Source: Clitoria ternatea
Taxonomy: Eukaryota > Streptophyta > Magnoliopsida > Fabales > Fabaceae
DNA length: 64,000 nucleotides
Direction: 5' to 3'
NCBI GenBank assembly: GCA_037962975.1
Contig: CM075669.1
Coordinates: 121,722,501 to 121,786,500, forward strand
The notes beneath the pieces are model-generated. The model had not been told where the DNA came from and did not search any database. It saw nothing but the letters and a program-made list of their open reading frames with translations. Of the stretch, positions 49,407-61,499 are shown piece by piece. How positions within the stretch are numbered: the first letter of the stretch is position 1; every line of letters begins with the position of its first letter. The position numbers and the translations under genes were made by a program.

Positions 49407-52400
49407 TGTAACACCATTGTAACACCCTGGTTTTCCGGACTCAGATCCCGATGTAATCAAGATAATAATTAATAAAAATGCGGGTAAACTTTTCACGTTT
49501 GAAATATTTCCAAACACCTCAACGATTACACCAAGACCCGAATCATAGAAAACCAAAAGCGTACGATTTAATAAGATATAACTGGATCGATAGCTAACTT
49601 GCCCATAACGGTATACAGAATAATAGAGTTTACAGCGGAAGAAGAATATGTATACCGGGCATATGCCTAGTCCCATATATGAGGATATGAGAAAAGGCCC
49701 AAACAATCATACAATTTTATAATATAAGCCTATTAGGCTACAATCGACCATGCACCTGAATCATAATTATATATCATCAAATGTAAGAAGACTATACATG
49801 AGACATCCATCACCAGATGGCATCAATCCTTACATGCTATATATTTAACATATAATCTACGTTCATAAATACATAAGTTTGATACACATATATATATTTA
49901 ACTCTCTAAGTCATCATCCTTATGTACAATTTAATTCAATACGTTAAAATTCGTAATTGATGTCGGCCAAGGCACTTCCACTACCACTATTTACCTTCGC
50001 CAAAAGCTTCAATACAAAAATCCCATCTCATCCCATGGCAACCCTACATCACAATGCTAAAAAGGAGACCACATGGGAGAGTGAGTTATACATTCAAAAT
50101 GATGAATATAAATATATTGTGATTATGTGTACATGCATAGAATCATCATGTGTGCTTTGCTATAAAATCATTAATTCATCATTCAATCATCATCACATTG
50201 ATATAATAGGTATACAACCCTCATGAAACGTATTTCACAACATAAGCAAGCACAAGCACATACACAATCACATTGCCACTTATCAACAAGGGCATTCACA
50301 ATCATTATCATCATTTTATTAAATCTTTATTCCATTCCTCCTCGCAAGGGGTCTTTCATTTGTTGTGGTCATCCCATCTCAAATACCATGCACCTATGGC
50401 TAATGCATATGTCGACTGTTTGATAATGCACATGCACGGATCCGATTTCATTTCATCAGGTGATCACAACCACCATATCATTCATTCACATGGGTTTCCC
50501 GCCTCGCAAGGGGTACTCCCTCTAGCAGTCTCGCAAGGTGCTTTCTCGTGATCGCAACCACGTTCAATAATTCATAATGGTTTCCCGCCTCGTAAAGGGT
50601 ACTCCCGCCTTGTGATCGCAACCACGGGCATCATAGGAACCCGCAAGCCCTTTTTCATTTCAAATACCAAGTGATCGCAACCACTGGCTCATCATCATAC
50701 AATGGTCCCCGCAGGGCCTTTCACTTTCCACGACCAGGTGATCGCAACCACCGGCTCAATATCATATCATCATCAGGTTGGTTTCCTGCCTCGCAAGGGG
50801 TACTCCCTTCATAGAATCCCGCAGGATCTTTCATCATTATGATCGCAACCACATTTCAATGTTATGCCATGCCATGAATGCAAATGCAATAATGCATATG
50901 CCCATCAACCTCGCAAGGATATCTCACCTCTCACATAGGGATATACTTTAATTTGACATTTTCAATCAATAACATACAATCATTTACAAAGCCCTTCAAG
51001 GCATATCATTCATAAACTTTACATCTCAATGGCCAAACTATCGTTCTTATATTAATCCACGCATGGAATTCAACAAGGCATGACAACAAACACATTTCTA
51101 GTTTATAGCATCACATGCTATCCAATACAATCCAAGTTATATACATAATAGTTCACTTGCATCAAACACAATGGCTCAACAATAATAATAATCATCATTG
51201 ACACTTTTTTCAAAATTCATTGAGTTATAATAATTCATTGCCATTCAATTATCCCCTTATTAGTCCCATCGTCCATCAAGGTATGTCATACAATCACATC
51301 ATTTACTTTTCATCAAGATTCATAATATATCAATAAAGGGGGAGCAAACATGTTTTCATAACATAGCACAGGCATACACATACCTTGCCAAGGCTTTGAG
51401 CCATTCTCCAATCACCACCAAGACACACCACACATATACCCCTAGTGGATTTGCTCGTAATTACTCTAAAAGTATACATGGGATTGGAAGAAGGTTTTAG
51501 AATACTCCATTTAATTGTCAAGTAGGCCTAAAGGACCAAGGAGGATAAGGTAAGTACCCCAAAGAAGTAAAGATGCAAATCCTAGGCTGATTTAATCAAA
51601 TTAGCTAGTGATAATCGATTACGGGGTAGGATCTAATCGATTACAATGCTTCTGTAGGTAGTATAATGTATCAGGTGTTGTGCATAATCGATTACGGGAC
51701 TAGAGTAATCGATTACCCTGTTTCTATTTTAGTACATAATCGATTACACCTTCGAATGCAATCGATTACATTGGTTCAAGACGGTCCATAATCGATTACA
51801 GTCTGATTCCTAATCGATTAGATGAAGGACAAAGGCCTGGTAATCGATTATACCTTAGAGGCTAATTGATTACGCCCTATCATTCTGCAAAAATTATGCA
51901 GATTTTGCACCAAAAATGAACTTCTCAACTACTAAAACCCATGCAAACGATATCGGAATGTCACCAAATTTTGACACAGGCTAAAACACATTATTTGTGA
52001 CGTGTGGCCACTAGCCTCACTCAAAAATCCTTTAAAATGAGTGACTTATGCGCATAAATGCGTTTTACCTATTTTGAGGCACTTTTGTGCAACTCAAGGG
52101 CCTATTCTCAATGGAATTGGCCCATTCCAATTTCTACAAGTCATAAACTACATATAAAGGCTATTGGAACTATCACATGCCATCAAAATCATATAACACA
52201 TAATTTGACTCTATGAGTTCCTCGATTATGCATTATCTTTCAACCTTATCATCAATACCATCACAATGGCTATCACATTTATTGCCAAACACCCACATAA
52301 ATTCTCAATTCTCAAACATATGCTTCATCCCCTCAAGGATGGTTTATCAACAACACATCATTCCCTCCAAGGGATAGCTAACCATTCATCATCATCATAT

Positions 52401-54177
52401 ATATATACATATATATCATCATCAATAGCCAATAATTGCCATTCATATCATTTCACTATAAACATGGCAAGGCAAGCATGAGTATCATAACATACAATAA
52501 TCATCAATTATATAACTCATGCAGTTTGAATGTAAACTCCTCTCCTACCTCGAGGGAAGAACCGCAATGATTTCAATGCTCCGAATGCTCCGTCTCATTA
52601 CCCGAAATACAATCTACACCACATACATATGCATTCATACAATTAATAAGCCATCTCAAGGCATTCCTCATAATTCTAAACATTTGCTAGCTTATCATAA
52701 AGCCCAATATCAAGTCCTAGACCTAACAAAACACCAATCCATACCATTGTGTTAGGCTTCGGAAATTCCTTTCCCAAAACCAAGATTCTCTAGATCTCAA
52801 AGGGCCAACTACGTCCAACGACATCAATATCACTCTCATCATTCGTAATGTGTTTCTTATTACTCAAACTATCCATTTCCCATTCAAGTTCATCATGAGC
52901 CACTTGGCTCCTATCAAACCATTATCCATCAACAATCCCATATGGCACACCAATGGTCTAAGACCCCATCAAGACACATGCTCATTTCACTAACCCGTCA
53001 CATTCACCATGGCTTGGTGTTCATATTCATCATTTCATACTCATATTAACACCTACATTGGGTATTTTCTACCCACATTCAATTCAACCTTCCTAACCAC
53101 AATACATATATTCCCTCAAATTCTTAGGACAAGAGTTTTCATCAAAACTCAACAACCATTATCAAGATTCGTCAATTCATCATCAATGGCTATCTCGCAT
53201 CATTAACATCATTCTCTAAAATCATTAAACTTACACTCTACTCACATTTTACATTTTCCCCCAATATATTAAAGTTAAGGTTCCATCAAAACCCAACCCT
53301 CACCATAAATAATCAATTCCAATCTTCCCAAGACCCATTCTAAAGCATAAATCATTAATACCTATCAATTGGCCAAAAGCCCCAAATTCCTAAACCTAGG
53401 GTTTTCACCAATAATCAACAATCATCAATTTCACCCATTTATATGCATCATCTCAAGCACTCATGAGCTAACAACATATCACTCAAACCCTTAACAACCA
53501 TAACAACAATCCCCAATGGTTTCATAAGCTAAGGTTTGGTTCCCCAAGCCATTTTCCATCAAAACAACACCCAATCTCCCATCACAATACTTAAATAGGC
53601 TTAAAACCATAAACTAAAGCCATGGGCGTTCAAGATCATACCTCTTTCTCCAAGATCAAACCCCAAAATGAAAATGAGATGAAGAGAAGAAGAGATGAGC
53701 CAAGCTTTGCTCCAAGTGCCTTCCTTGCCTCATGATTCCATTAGATCCCAAGCTTTTTGGATGAAAAATGATTTATGGAGGGAGAGAAGGAGTGAACAGT
53801 TTTGGAGAAGAAGAATGGAGGGAGAGGAAGAAAAGGAAAGTGAATGAAAGAGAGGGAGAGAGGCCAACATGAGAAATGAGAGAAAAGAGAGGTCTTGTGT
53901 TTTAATTTTAGTTCACCACTTAAAATTCTCCATTTCAAATCAAACAGGATCTTCGTTCGGGCTCAATACTAAATCCAAAAATTATTCCGAATATAGATTC
54001 AGATTCCCAATAATATTCTTAATAGCCCTGGCCAATGGCATCTCAATCGGAGATACTTGGTCCGACACCTATATCTTCATCTCAATTTAATTATTTCAAT
54101 ATTTTTGGGACACTTATTAACCTATTTAATATTTATTCCTCCTATTTAATCATTTTTATAAAATTCGGGATGTTATA
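49407..54177 (-). mobile_element. Inverted insertion B (4.77 kb) nested in LTR A
   Basis: Flanked by GATGG at 49402-49406 and 54178-54182. Read on the minus strand it begins TATAACATCCCGAATTTTAT, like copies A and C. It then carries the same sequence that precedes the array in copy A (52020-52150), then the palindrome array (51872-51612). Its second half (about 50850-49960) matches the solo LTR at 15358-19018 in reverse orientation, with GTGGTTGCGATCAC and CGCCTCGCAAGGGGTACTCCC blocks. The plus-strand end is TGTAACACCAT followed at once by TGTAACACCCTGG. It is probably a composite of two related LTRs. Confidence 0.75.
51612..51872 (-). repeat. Palindrome-pair array, TAATCGATTA, 52-bp period
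   Basis: Ten sites form five pairs, starting at 51612/51634, 51685/51706, 51737/51759, 51789/51811 and 51841/51863. Spacing within pairs is 21-22 bp; between pairs it is 73, 52, 52 and 52 bp. Eight sites are perfect TAATCGATTA; the other two are CAATCGATTA and TAATTGATTA. Most are followed by C. Spacers are not alignable by eye. The sequence just outside the array is homologous to that preceding the TGAATCGATTCA array at 54574. Confidence 0.9.
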
Positions 54178-54573
54178 GATGGATTGTTCAAATTGTTATG
54201 TTGTGTTAATGGTGTTATGCATAATTAAGGAACTAATAGGGCTATATTGAGTTTTATCATGTTTGGATGTCATGGAATAGTTCCAATAGTGCCTATGCAT
54301 GATTTAAAACTTGTAGAAACTGGAATGGGCCAGTTCCATTGAGAATAAGCCCTTGAGTTGCACAAAAGTGCCTCGAAATGGGTAAAATACATTTATACGC
54401 ATAAGTCCCTCATTTTTGGGAATTTTTGTGTGTGGCCAGTGACCACACGTCATAAATAATATATATAAGTTGGTGTTAAAATTTGGTGGACATTGGAATT
54501 CGTATGAAAAAGTTAGGGGGATTAGAAGTTCAAAAATATGGCATTTTCTGCATAAAAGGGGTCTGTGTTGTCA

Positions 54574-54894
54574 TGAATCGATTCAAAAGTATTTGAATCG
54601 ATTCAAAGGATACTGGATGGGCTTGAATCGATTCATACAAAGGCTTGAATTGATTCAAGACTCGCTGGATTTACTGTTCCCCAATTTCAACATGCTTGAA
54701 TCAATTCATACGGGGTTTGAATTGATTCAAGGCCCTCTATTTCCACTGTATTGAGCCCTAGGCACGTATGAATCAATTCATGGGGGGTGTGAATCTATTC
54801 ATAGGGGGAGTGAATCGATTCCCCACTCTCTGTTTGTCAATTTCTGGACTTCAAGCATGCATGAATAGATTCATGCAAAGCTTAAATCGATTCA
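54574..54894 (+). repeat. Palindrome array, TGAATCGATTCA, 50-73 bp period
   Basis: Sites start at 54574/54594, 54624/54646, 54697/54718, 54769/54790/54811 and 54862/54883. Neighbours are 20-22 bp apart and groups 50-73 bp apart. Variants are TGAATTGATTCA, TGAATCAATTCA, TGAATCTATTCA and TGAATAGATTCA. At 54697/54718 the first site (TGAATCAATTCA) is the exact reverse complement of the second (TGAATTGATTCA), and complementarity extends into the flanks to give a stem of about 14 bp. The array lies in LTR copy A. Confidence 0.9.
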
Positions 54895-54919
54895 TGGCCT
54901 TGTTATGGCCACTGTTATG

Positions 54920-56410
54920 TTGTTTTTCCAACTGCTGTAATTCCTTTACTATTTTTGGCCTATTTGGGCATCTTAATACATTTTTGGCCTCCAACTTCTT
55001 CATGAAAGTTGTAGATAATAATGTTACAGAGGTGTGAAAATTGGTCCTACCTCAATTGGAGTTTTCTAACTCTTATGAGGTGTAAATTAATGGACCCACT
55101 GTATTGTAAAACTCAAGTTTTAAAAGGGTCTTGAGCCCAACTTTTTATGACTGTCAAATTGGGACTAATAGGTGGTATTTGTGATATGTCCCACTATTTT
55201 TGAAACTAAAAATGAACTTCCCTCATATACCTTGGTGTTGAAATTGAATTGAGTTTGTTATTGTTTAAACTTTGTTTCATCATGCAATAACTCATGATTG
55301 CAAAGGGTATGTGATTGTGGTGTGTTTAGTGGTATTTTGAGGTTGTTATATGAAATGGGAAAAACGTGTATGTGCCTAAGATATGTCATGAGAGACACGA
55401 ATATTCCACCACTAGTGATATATTATGATGAATAATAATGGAAGATTAAATGACGTTGATGTATAACATACCCTTGTATGATGATGAAACTAATGAGGGA
55501 TGGTTGCCTGACAATGTATTTATTTTAAATCGATGAATCAGAGATGATATCGATAATGGATAATGATGGATGATATTGTTGATCTTTTCCTTAGACAAAA
55601 GGATGATTGTTATTATTGATGAATGGTTGAATACCATTATGTTTGATACAAGTGTGATCTTGTATGTGTGGTTTAAAATTATATTGGTGAATTATTGTGA
55701 ATGCCACACTAATGTATGAAATAATGGTAATGGTCAATAAGATGAAAAACCCACTAAGAAATATATGGTGATATTAATGAAAGATTAATGAATGTTGATG
55801 ATATTGGTGCCATTGTGTTTGTTGCAAGTATGGACTTGCATGTATGATATAAAATGTGTTGAAATGAAATGCCACATCTAAAGCTTGAGAACAATGGCTA
55901 AAACCAACGATGTTAAAATCCACTAAAAGATTGTATGGTGGTGTTGGTGTTGATGATGATAATTGATAAGTGGCATGATAGGATGCATAGTATGAGAATG
56001 CATTGATTGACATTTGCATCCATGACATATCATAGTTGCCGGTGTTGGAATATTAGGGGATTCCCTCAGTTGGCCTAGTGGGAGGGCGGCTCTATGCACG
56101 AGCATTCTTGTTGTTTCTCTTGTGACTTGGTGTGTAAGTCACGAAGCTGCCCATGCTGAGCTACGGGGACCTGCATATGGTTGACCCTTGTAGGGGGTGG
56201 CTCTTGAGGAGCAGGTGTCCCCGGTGGCCCTTCGGATCACAGCTATGATGTTTTGAATCATGGTTGGCCCGCAACACCTTATATTATTGATTATGTTGGT
56301 TACCGCAGTCATGGTGAAAATGACCAGTGTTACAAAATTGGCAATACGGTTTGGCACCAGTAAAATTGGTGATTATGCATGCATTATGATATATGTGTAC
56401 ACATGCAGTT
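54920..56410 (+). mobile_element. LTR-derived spacer of the inverted repeat
   Basis: After the palindrome array the sequence becomes similar to the long LTR at 19518. Shared blocks include GGCCTAGTGGGAGGGCG, CATATGGTTGAC and AGGTGTCCCCGGTGG (about 56070-56280 against 21485-21650). It ends abruptly at about 56410 (TGTACACATGCAG), where the inverted arm begins. No coding domain is present. Confidence 0.6.
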
Positions 56411-58496
56411 TGAGGCACTTTTGTGCAACTCAAGGGCTTATTCTCAATAGAATTGGCCCATTCCAGTTTCTATAAGTTTTAAATCATGCATAGGCACTAT
56501 TGGAACTATTCCATGACATCCAAACATGATAAAACTCAATATAGCCCTATTAGTTCCTCAATTATGCATAACACCATAAACATAACATAACAATTTGAAC
56601 AATCCATCCATCCATGGATTTCCATTGAACCATTGAATTCTGCCCATTAAAAGAGACCACTAAATATTTGTTATTCTCTCATATATATACAATTCTCAAA
56701 TATTCAACAAATTGCCAAGCCTATCATCCATCACATTATTAATCATCATTTAAATAATCATGGCAAGGCAAGCATGAGTACATGCATATACATTAACCAT
56801 CAATTATTCACTCATGCAATTGAAATGTAAACTCCTCTTCTACCTCAAGAGAAGAACCGCAATGATTTGCACGTTCCAAATGTTCTGCCATATTGCCTAG
56901 GATACCATCTCCTATCAATACATATACATACACATGTATTCAATTTATGAGCCAACACAAGGCATCATCATAATTTTAAATAATTGACGCATCTCTTAGA
57001 GTTTAATATCAAGTCCTAGACTTGTCGAAACACCAACTCACATACTTATGTTAGGTTTCAGGAATTCCTTTCCCAAAACCAAGATTCTCTAAATCTTAAG
57101 GGGTAACTATACCCAACATCAACAATATCATATTCTTCCCCCATCTAAGATGCATTCCATATTACCTCAATCATTCAAATGCCATCATTGACACTTCGAG
57201 TTCATTATGAGCCATCTTAGCCCCTATCAATCTTCATCTATTAACATATTCTATATGGTACATATTATGGTCTAAGACTTCATCAAACTAGAATTCCAAG
57301 TCATTAATCCATCACAACCTTTATGGTTTAGTATTTCACATTCCTCATTCTTAATCACACCTATTTTATAGGTTTCACCATCAATGGTTCTCTATCATTT
57401 TGTTATCACTTATCATCATACAAATCAACACCCATACTCTAAATATCATACATTTCCTTTCAAAATCAACCCTCAAATCAACATTATATGTTTTCCCCAA
57501 TTTCTTAGGACTAGGTTTCTATCAAAACCTAACAATCGTTATCAATAATCATCAACCATCATCAATGGCTATTTCTCCTCATCAACAATATTCCCTAACA
57601 TCATTAAACATATTTTCCACTCACATTTATATTTTCCCCAAATTCCTAAAGTTAGGGTTTCCATAAAAATTCAATAACCACTACTTGTACTCATCATTTC
57701 CCACTATCTTCATGCCATTTTTGTGTACCACATTGTGCCCTCATAAAACTCACATTAAAACACCCCACCTTAGGGTTTCTCATTATAAATGCCTCCCCCA
57801 AAGCAACCCATATGCATTTCCTTCTCAAAAACCATAATAACCCCAAAACCTAGGGCTAGAGCTCAAGAGATATGGAGAAGAAACCTTACCTCAAGCCAAG
57901 CAAAGAGAGTCTAATAGAGAGGGAGAGAGTGACGGATTTAGAGAGAGTGAGAAGGATAGGTTCCAAGCTCCATAAGCTTCTCCACCTAAGCAAGGAGAAA
58001 ACTAAGTGGAGAGGAACAAGGCACACCACACCTTATGGGTTTTAGAGAAGAAGAAAATGAAGATGAAGAGGAATGTGAGAGGAGAAGAAGAGGAAGTGGT
58101 TTGCCAAAGAAAAAGAAAAGTGTCGTGAAACTAAGAGAGAAGAAGAGAGTTTTGTTTTTTTTAAATTTTAACCCCTCATTAGTAATTTCACCATTTTATA
58201 ACAAACAGGATCTCTGTTCGGGTTCAATACTTTATCTAAAAATTATTCTAACTATAGATTCAAATTCCCAATAATATTCTTAACAGCCCTGACCAATGAT
58301 ATCTCAATCGGAGATACTTGGTCTGACACCTATATTTTAACCGGGTATAATTTTAACGCCTCAATAAATTATAAATATCCCTCATAAATCTCAATTTAAT
58401 TATTTTAATATTTTTGGGACACTTATTAACCTATTTATAATTATTTAATATTTATTCCTCATGTTTAATCATTTTTATAAAATTTGGGATGTTAAA
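56411..58496 (-). mobile_element. LTR copy C, right arm of the inverted repeat
   Basis: On the minus strand it starts TTTAACATCCCAAATTTTAT at 58496 and runs through the same blocks as copy A, without the two nested insertions. It stops just before the position where copy A has its palindrome array. It keeps the donor-like GAG/GTAAGG near 57892. A purine-rich frame (58035-58274) has a counterpart in arm A (45829-46023), but both are antisense to the C/T-rich leader and are not convincing genes. Confidence 0.85.
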
Positions 58497-59432
58497 CCTA
58501 ATGGTTGTGTTAGGCACTACAAAAATTACACTAATTTAATCTTTACATGCATAGGAAAAAAATCACAACCAACCAAATAACATTTAGATATACAACTTAT
58601 AGTTGGAGTGATCCATTTATGAGGTTTTAAACTTTTTGCGTGCCAACCTAGCAACAATTGAGATGCTTGTATTAGTCTATGATAAAATTAACTTTAATAC
58701 AAAGCTAGTTAACTTAATAAGCCTACAATAACAAGCACGAATAGGGTGATATCTTTCATCATATATTTATAAGTTGAGAGCAAACACTTACATTTATAGT
58801 AGATGTTTGAGTTCTTTGCCTGGTTTACCCTTTATTAAGCACAATAAAACACAAATTCTATTTTGGACATATTATTATCATCTGCCAATGAACCTTGCAT
58901 AAATTGATATAAAACATGTAACAATTTTTTAAGATTAAACAGTTAGAATTAGGACCATATTACTTATGAATCAATAAAATATGGTGTAAAATAACATAAT
59001 TTTCCTTCTGATAATCTACTTTGAATGTAGTTTTGTATCTCTTCCCCTTTGCTTCATTTATCATGAAGAAAGATAGGATCAATGAATTCACACGTATTTG
59101 TGAGTCTTTTTCTCACATAAGTCATATAGATACCTAATTTTGTAAAAACAATGATTATTAATATATAAATCCAAACCAATACATTTATCATATAAATTTC
59201 ATGTCACGTTATATATAAAATTATCTTACATCATCCAAACTTGTATCACAGATACGTTTAGCATTTCATCACCTAAAGTGACCTCCAAAATGTCATGCTT
59301 AGTGATATACAATGGCATCAGAACATCTCTTCCTATAACCTCAACTCCTAGCTTTAACTTCAAAGGGAACTTGCTAATTTTCACAACCAATGGCCCTAAA
59401 CGACCAAGTAGGTCTTCTTCCTTTTGTTATAG

Positions 59433-60140
59433 TGATAACCCCCACAAGTGTATGGGTTTTTTATCGCGTAATAAAATAATTCGTATCCATGAGGAGTATG
59501 TTTCAAGTACCAATTAATTAAAGTTACTTAAAATTTAAAAGAACTCTAAAGTATGAAATAGACTTTTTAAACTAAGGACTTTTGCTGGAAATATGGATTT
59601 CTTAGGATTCTTGGGGGATCAAACATATGAATGGTTTTACTAATGTTTTCCTTATTAACAAAGATCAAATTAAGTCTTTTAAGGCAGATTTTCCTAAGCT
59701 GATTAACATTTTCCTCTCAGTTAGTATTAATGTATTTAACTATCAAAGAATCACATTCAATCCTTAGTTAAAGCCATTATCGATTTATGAAAATCCCTTT
59801 TTTCTTTTTAATTCCTTAAAAGAGTCAGATTACTCTCGTGATCTAACCTTAGGTTTAATTGAAGAGTTTTCAAACATTAGAAGATTTCTCAATCATTCTA
59901 AGTTGTTTAAGATCACCTAGGATTATTTCTAATTCACAAGGCACATAGAGAATCAAATAAATTGAATAAAAGATAGAAATTCATTAACATTGGAAAAGTA
60001 ACACCATACATAAAGTCATCACATCTCTTTCATCCCAAGAAAGAGGAATTTAGTTACTCATAAATTCAAAGTACCTCAAATAAGGATTCAAGAAAAAAAA
60101 TAGAATTGAAAACATAATACTCTAGAATGATAAATCCTTA
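59433..60140 (+). mobile_element. TGATAACCCC element fragment nested in the CACTA
   Basis: It begins TGATAACCCCCACAAGTGTA and is homologous over about 700 bases to the start of the 46316-48313 insertion (GGGGGATCAA, TTAAGTCTTTTAAGG, ATGAAAATCCC, AATTTAGTTACTCATA). The right end is unclear: CTTATCA occurs near 60140, but no matching duplication was found. Sequence at 60260-60470 may be a separate LTR remnant. Confidence 0.65.
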
Positions 60141-60502
60141 TCAAAATACCAATTGCTCTCGCAAATCTCTTCTAATTAGTCTTTGCCCTACAGCGTTCTT
60201 TTACTCTTTTCTTTTCCAAGTTCTTCTTCTTTAGCCTCCACCCGGTTTTCTCCACCGAAAAAAGTCTAAGAATGTTGAAATTTTGAGTATGAGAGAAAAA
60301 GGGTAGCGAGTCAAACACATAATTGTGTGAATTCATATTCAAAAGATATTTATAAGAGGAGATTATACTTATTTATAGTCTCCTAAAGATATTAGGAGAA
60401 CCTAACTAATTATAACAAACTATCTAACAAACTAACAATTCTAACACCCCCTCAAACTAATAATTGGGGCCAATTATTACTTTGAAACATTAAGAGATTA
60501 CA

Positions 60503-61385
60503 AAAAACTAAGCATTCTTTCATATTCCTTTTATACAAAAGCTGCAACCTCTTCTGGTACCATCCCTTCAGTATTAATCCATTCTGTAAGAAAAAGAGCA
60601 AATTGATGAGAAGCACGTGAAGCTTCATCATAATAACTACACCTTAGCAAAAAATATATCCACTGCCATGTGGTATCAACAGGAAGCTGTCGTCGAGCAT
60701 CACCAATATCAAAATCCAACACACCATAATCCCTCAATTGAATCTGAAGGAAGGCATGAATTCTTTGCAAATTCCCAACACCGCCACCCCCTATTCAAGG
60801 TGGCGTCTTGCACCAATAATCAACAACATTCTTTTGAAACACGCTGCAAGGAAGAGTCCTCATCCATCAACATCTAAACAAAGATGCCATATCTTTCACA
60901 TTGTTATCGATTTTCCACCACTAGACTTAATGCTCAAATTTTTATATATGCCTTTGAAAGCTGAAGTAGGTTTAAATGGGAACCCAGACTCCCTTGATTT
61001 ATTCAGGTTCTTCATTACCTCAACATAGACAGATGCCTTTTTTTCATAATAGGTCTGCCAATCAGAGGAACTATGTCCATGCCAGTCATTCTAGAAGAGA
61101 CTTATGGAGCATCCACACTGCTATTAGAAATCATGTTTGTCCTAGGTAATGTAGAAATTCTACTTAGGCTCTGAAGGAAATCATGATTTTCTTTTTGCCA
61201 ATCCTTCTCTAGAGCTTTCATCATATAATTATTAAAACTCTTGAGATTATCCTTTTGAGCTTCCTGGACAACATTGCTATTTCATGAACTTGCTACAGAT
61301 ATTCTTCAACACTTGTTGCCTCAACAGGAAAAAAATACTCAAAAGTTATCTTTAATTCAAATGAATTCAGATCCCTTGCAAGTAA
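60503..61385 (-). pseudogene. Nucleoporin NUP93 fragment, degenerate
   Basis: Read from 61385 down, it carries LARDLNSFELKITFEYFFP, VEEYL-QVHEIAML, VQEAQKDNLKSFNNYMMKAL, DFLQSLSRISTLPRTNMI, KASVYVEVMKNLNKSRESGF, KIWHL and IIGARRHLE. It ends LQIQLRDYGVLDFDIGDARR and QFALFLTEWINTEGMV (60770-60531). These follow the order of the plant NUP93 N-terminal half, a scaffold subunit of the nuclear pore. Stops lie near 61312, 61110, 60905 and 60800. A gap after RHLE removes about 18 residues and shifts frame. No intron-like interruptions are seen, so it is a processed copy or an exon-poor capture. It lies within the CACTA element in the same orientation as the transposase. Confidence 0.85.
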
Positions 61386-61499
61386 CTTGGAAGACGTTGA
61401 CTTCGTCTTCTTTGACTACCTGCACCACCGTTCATGGGAATCGCGGTCGCTGGTTTCTCCGTCCTCCGTGATTGAGTGATAATTTTTATAAGAATATGC

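Larger units (their letters stand above)
45600..54388 (+). mobile_element. LTR copy A, left arm of an inverted repeat, twice interrupted
   Basis: It starts TGTAACATCCCAAATTTTA. Its own sequence occupies 45600-46315, 48319-49406 and from 54183 onward; the gaps are two nested insertions with exact duplications. The leader is C/T-rich with donor-like AAG/GTAAGG at 46170. Over about 2.0 kb it is the reverse complement of 56411-58496. Beyond 54388 it continues into the palindrome array at 54574-54894. No coding domain is present, so it is a solo or truncated LTR. Its 3' end could not be fixed. Confidence 0.8.

Noticed and set aside
49957..50551. Several overlapping frames in insertion B
   Set aside because: No domains. 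The region is LTR sequence shared in reverse orientation with 15358-19018.
51612..51872. CRISPR-like array (regular short palindromic repeats with non-repeated spacers)
   Set aside because: Plant nuclear context, repeats of only 10-14 bp in paired 21/52 bp geometry, no cas genes, and location inside an LTR. The resemblance is superficial.
58035..58274. Basic/acidic frame with a counterpart at 45829-46023 in the other inverted arm
   Set aside because: Both are antisense translations of the C/T-rich LTR leader. Conservation is explained by LTR homology rather than by a protein.
61274..61471. Plus-strand frame over the start of the NUP93 fragment
   Set aside because: Antisense shadow; the minus-strand NUP93 similarity explains the region.
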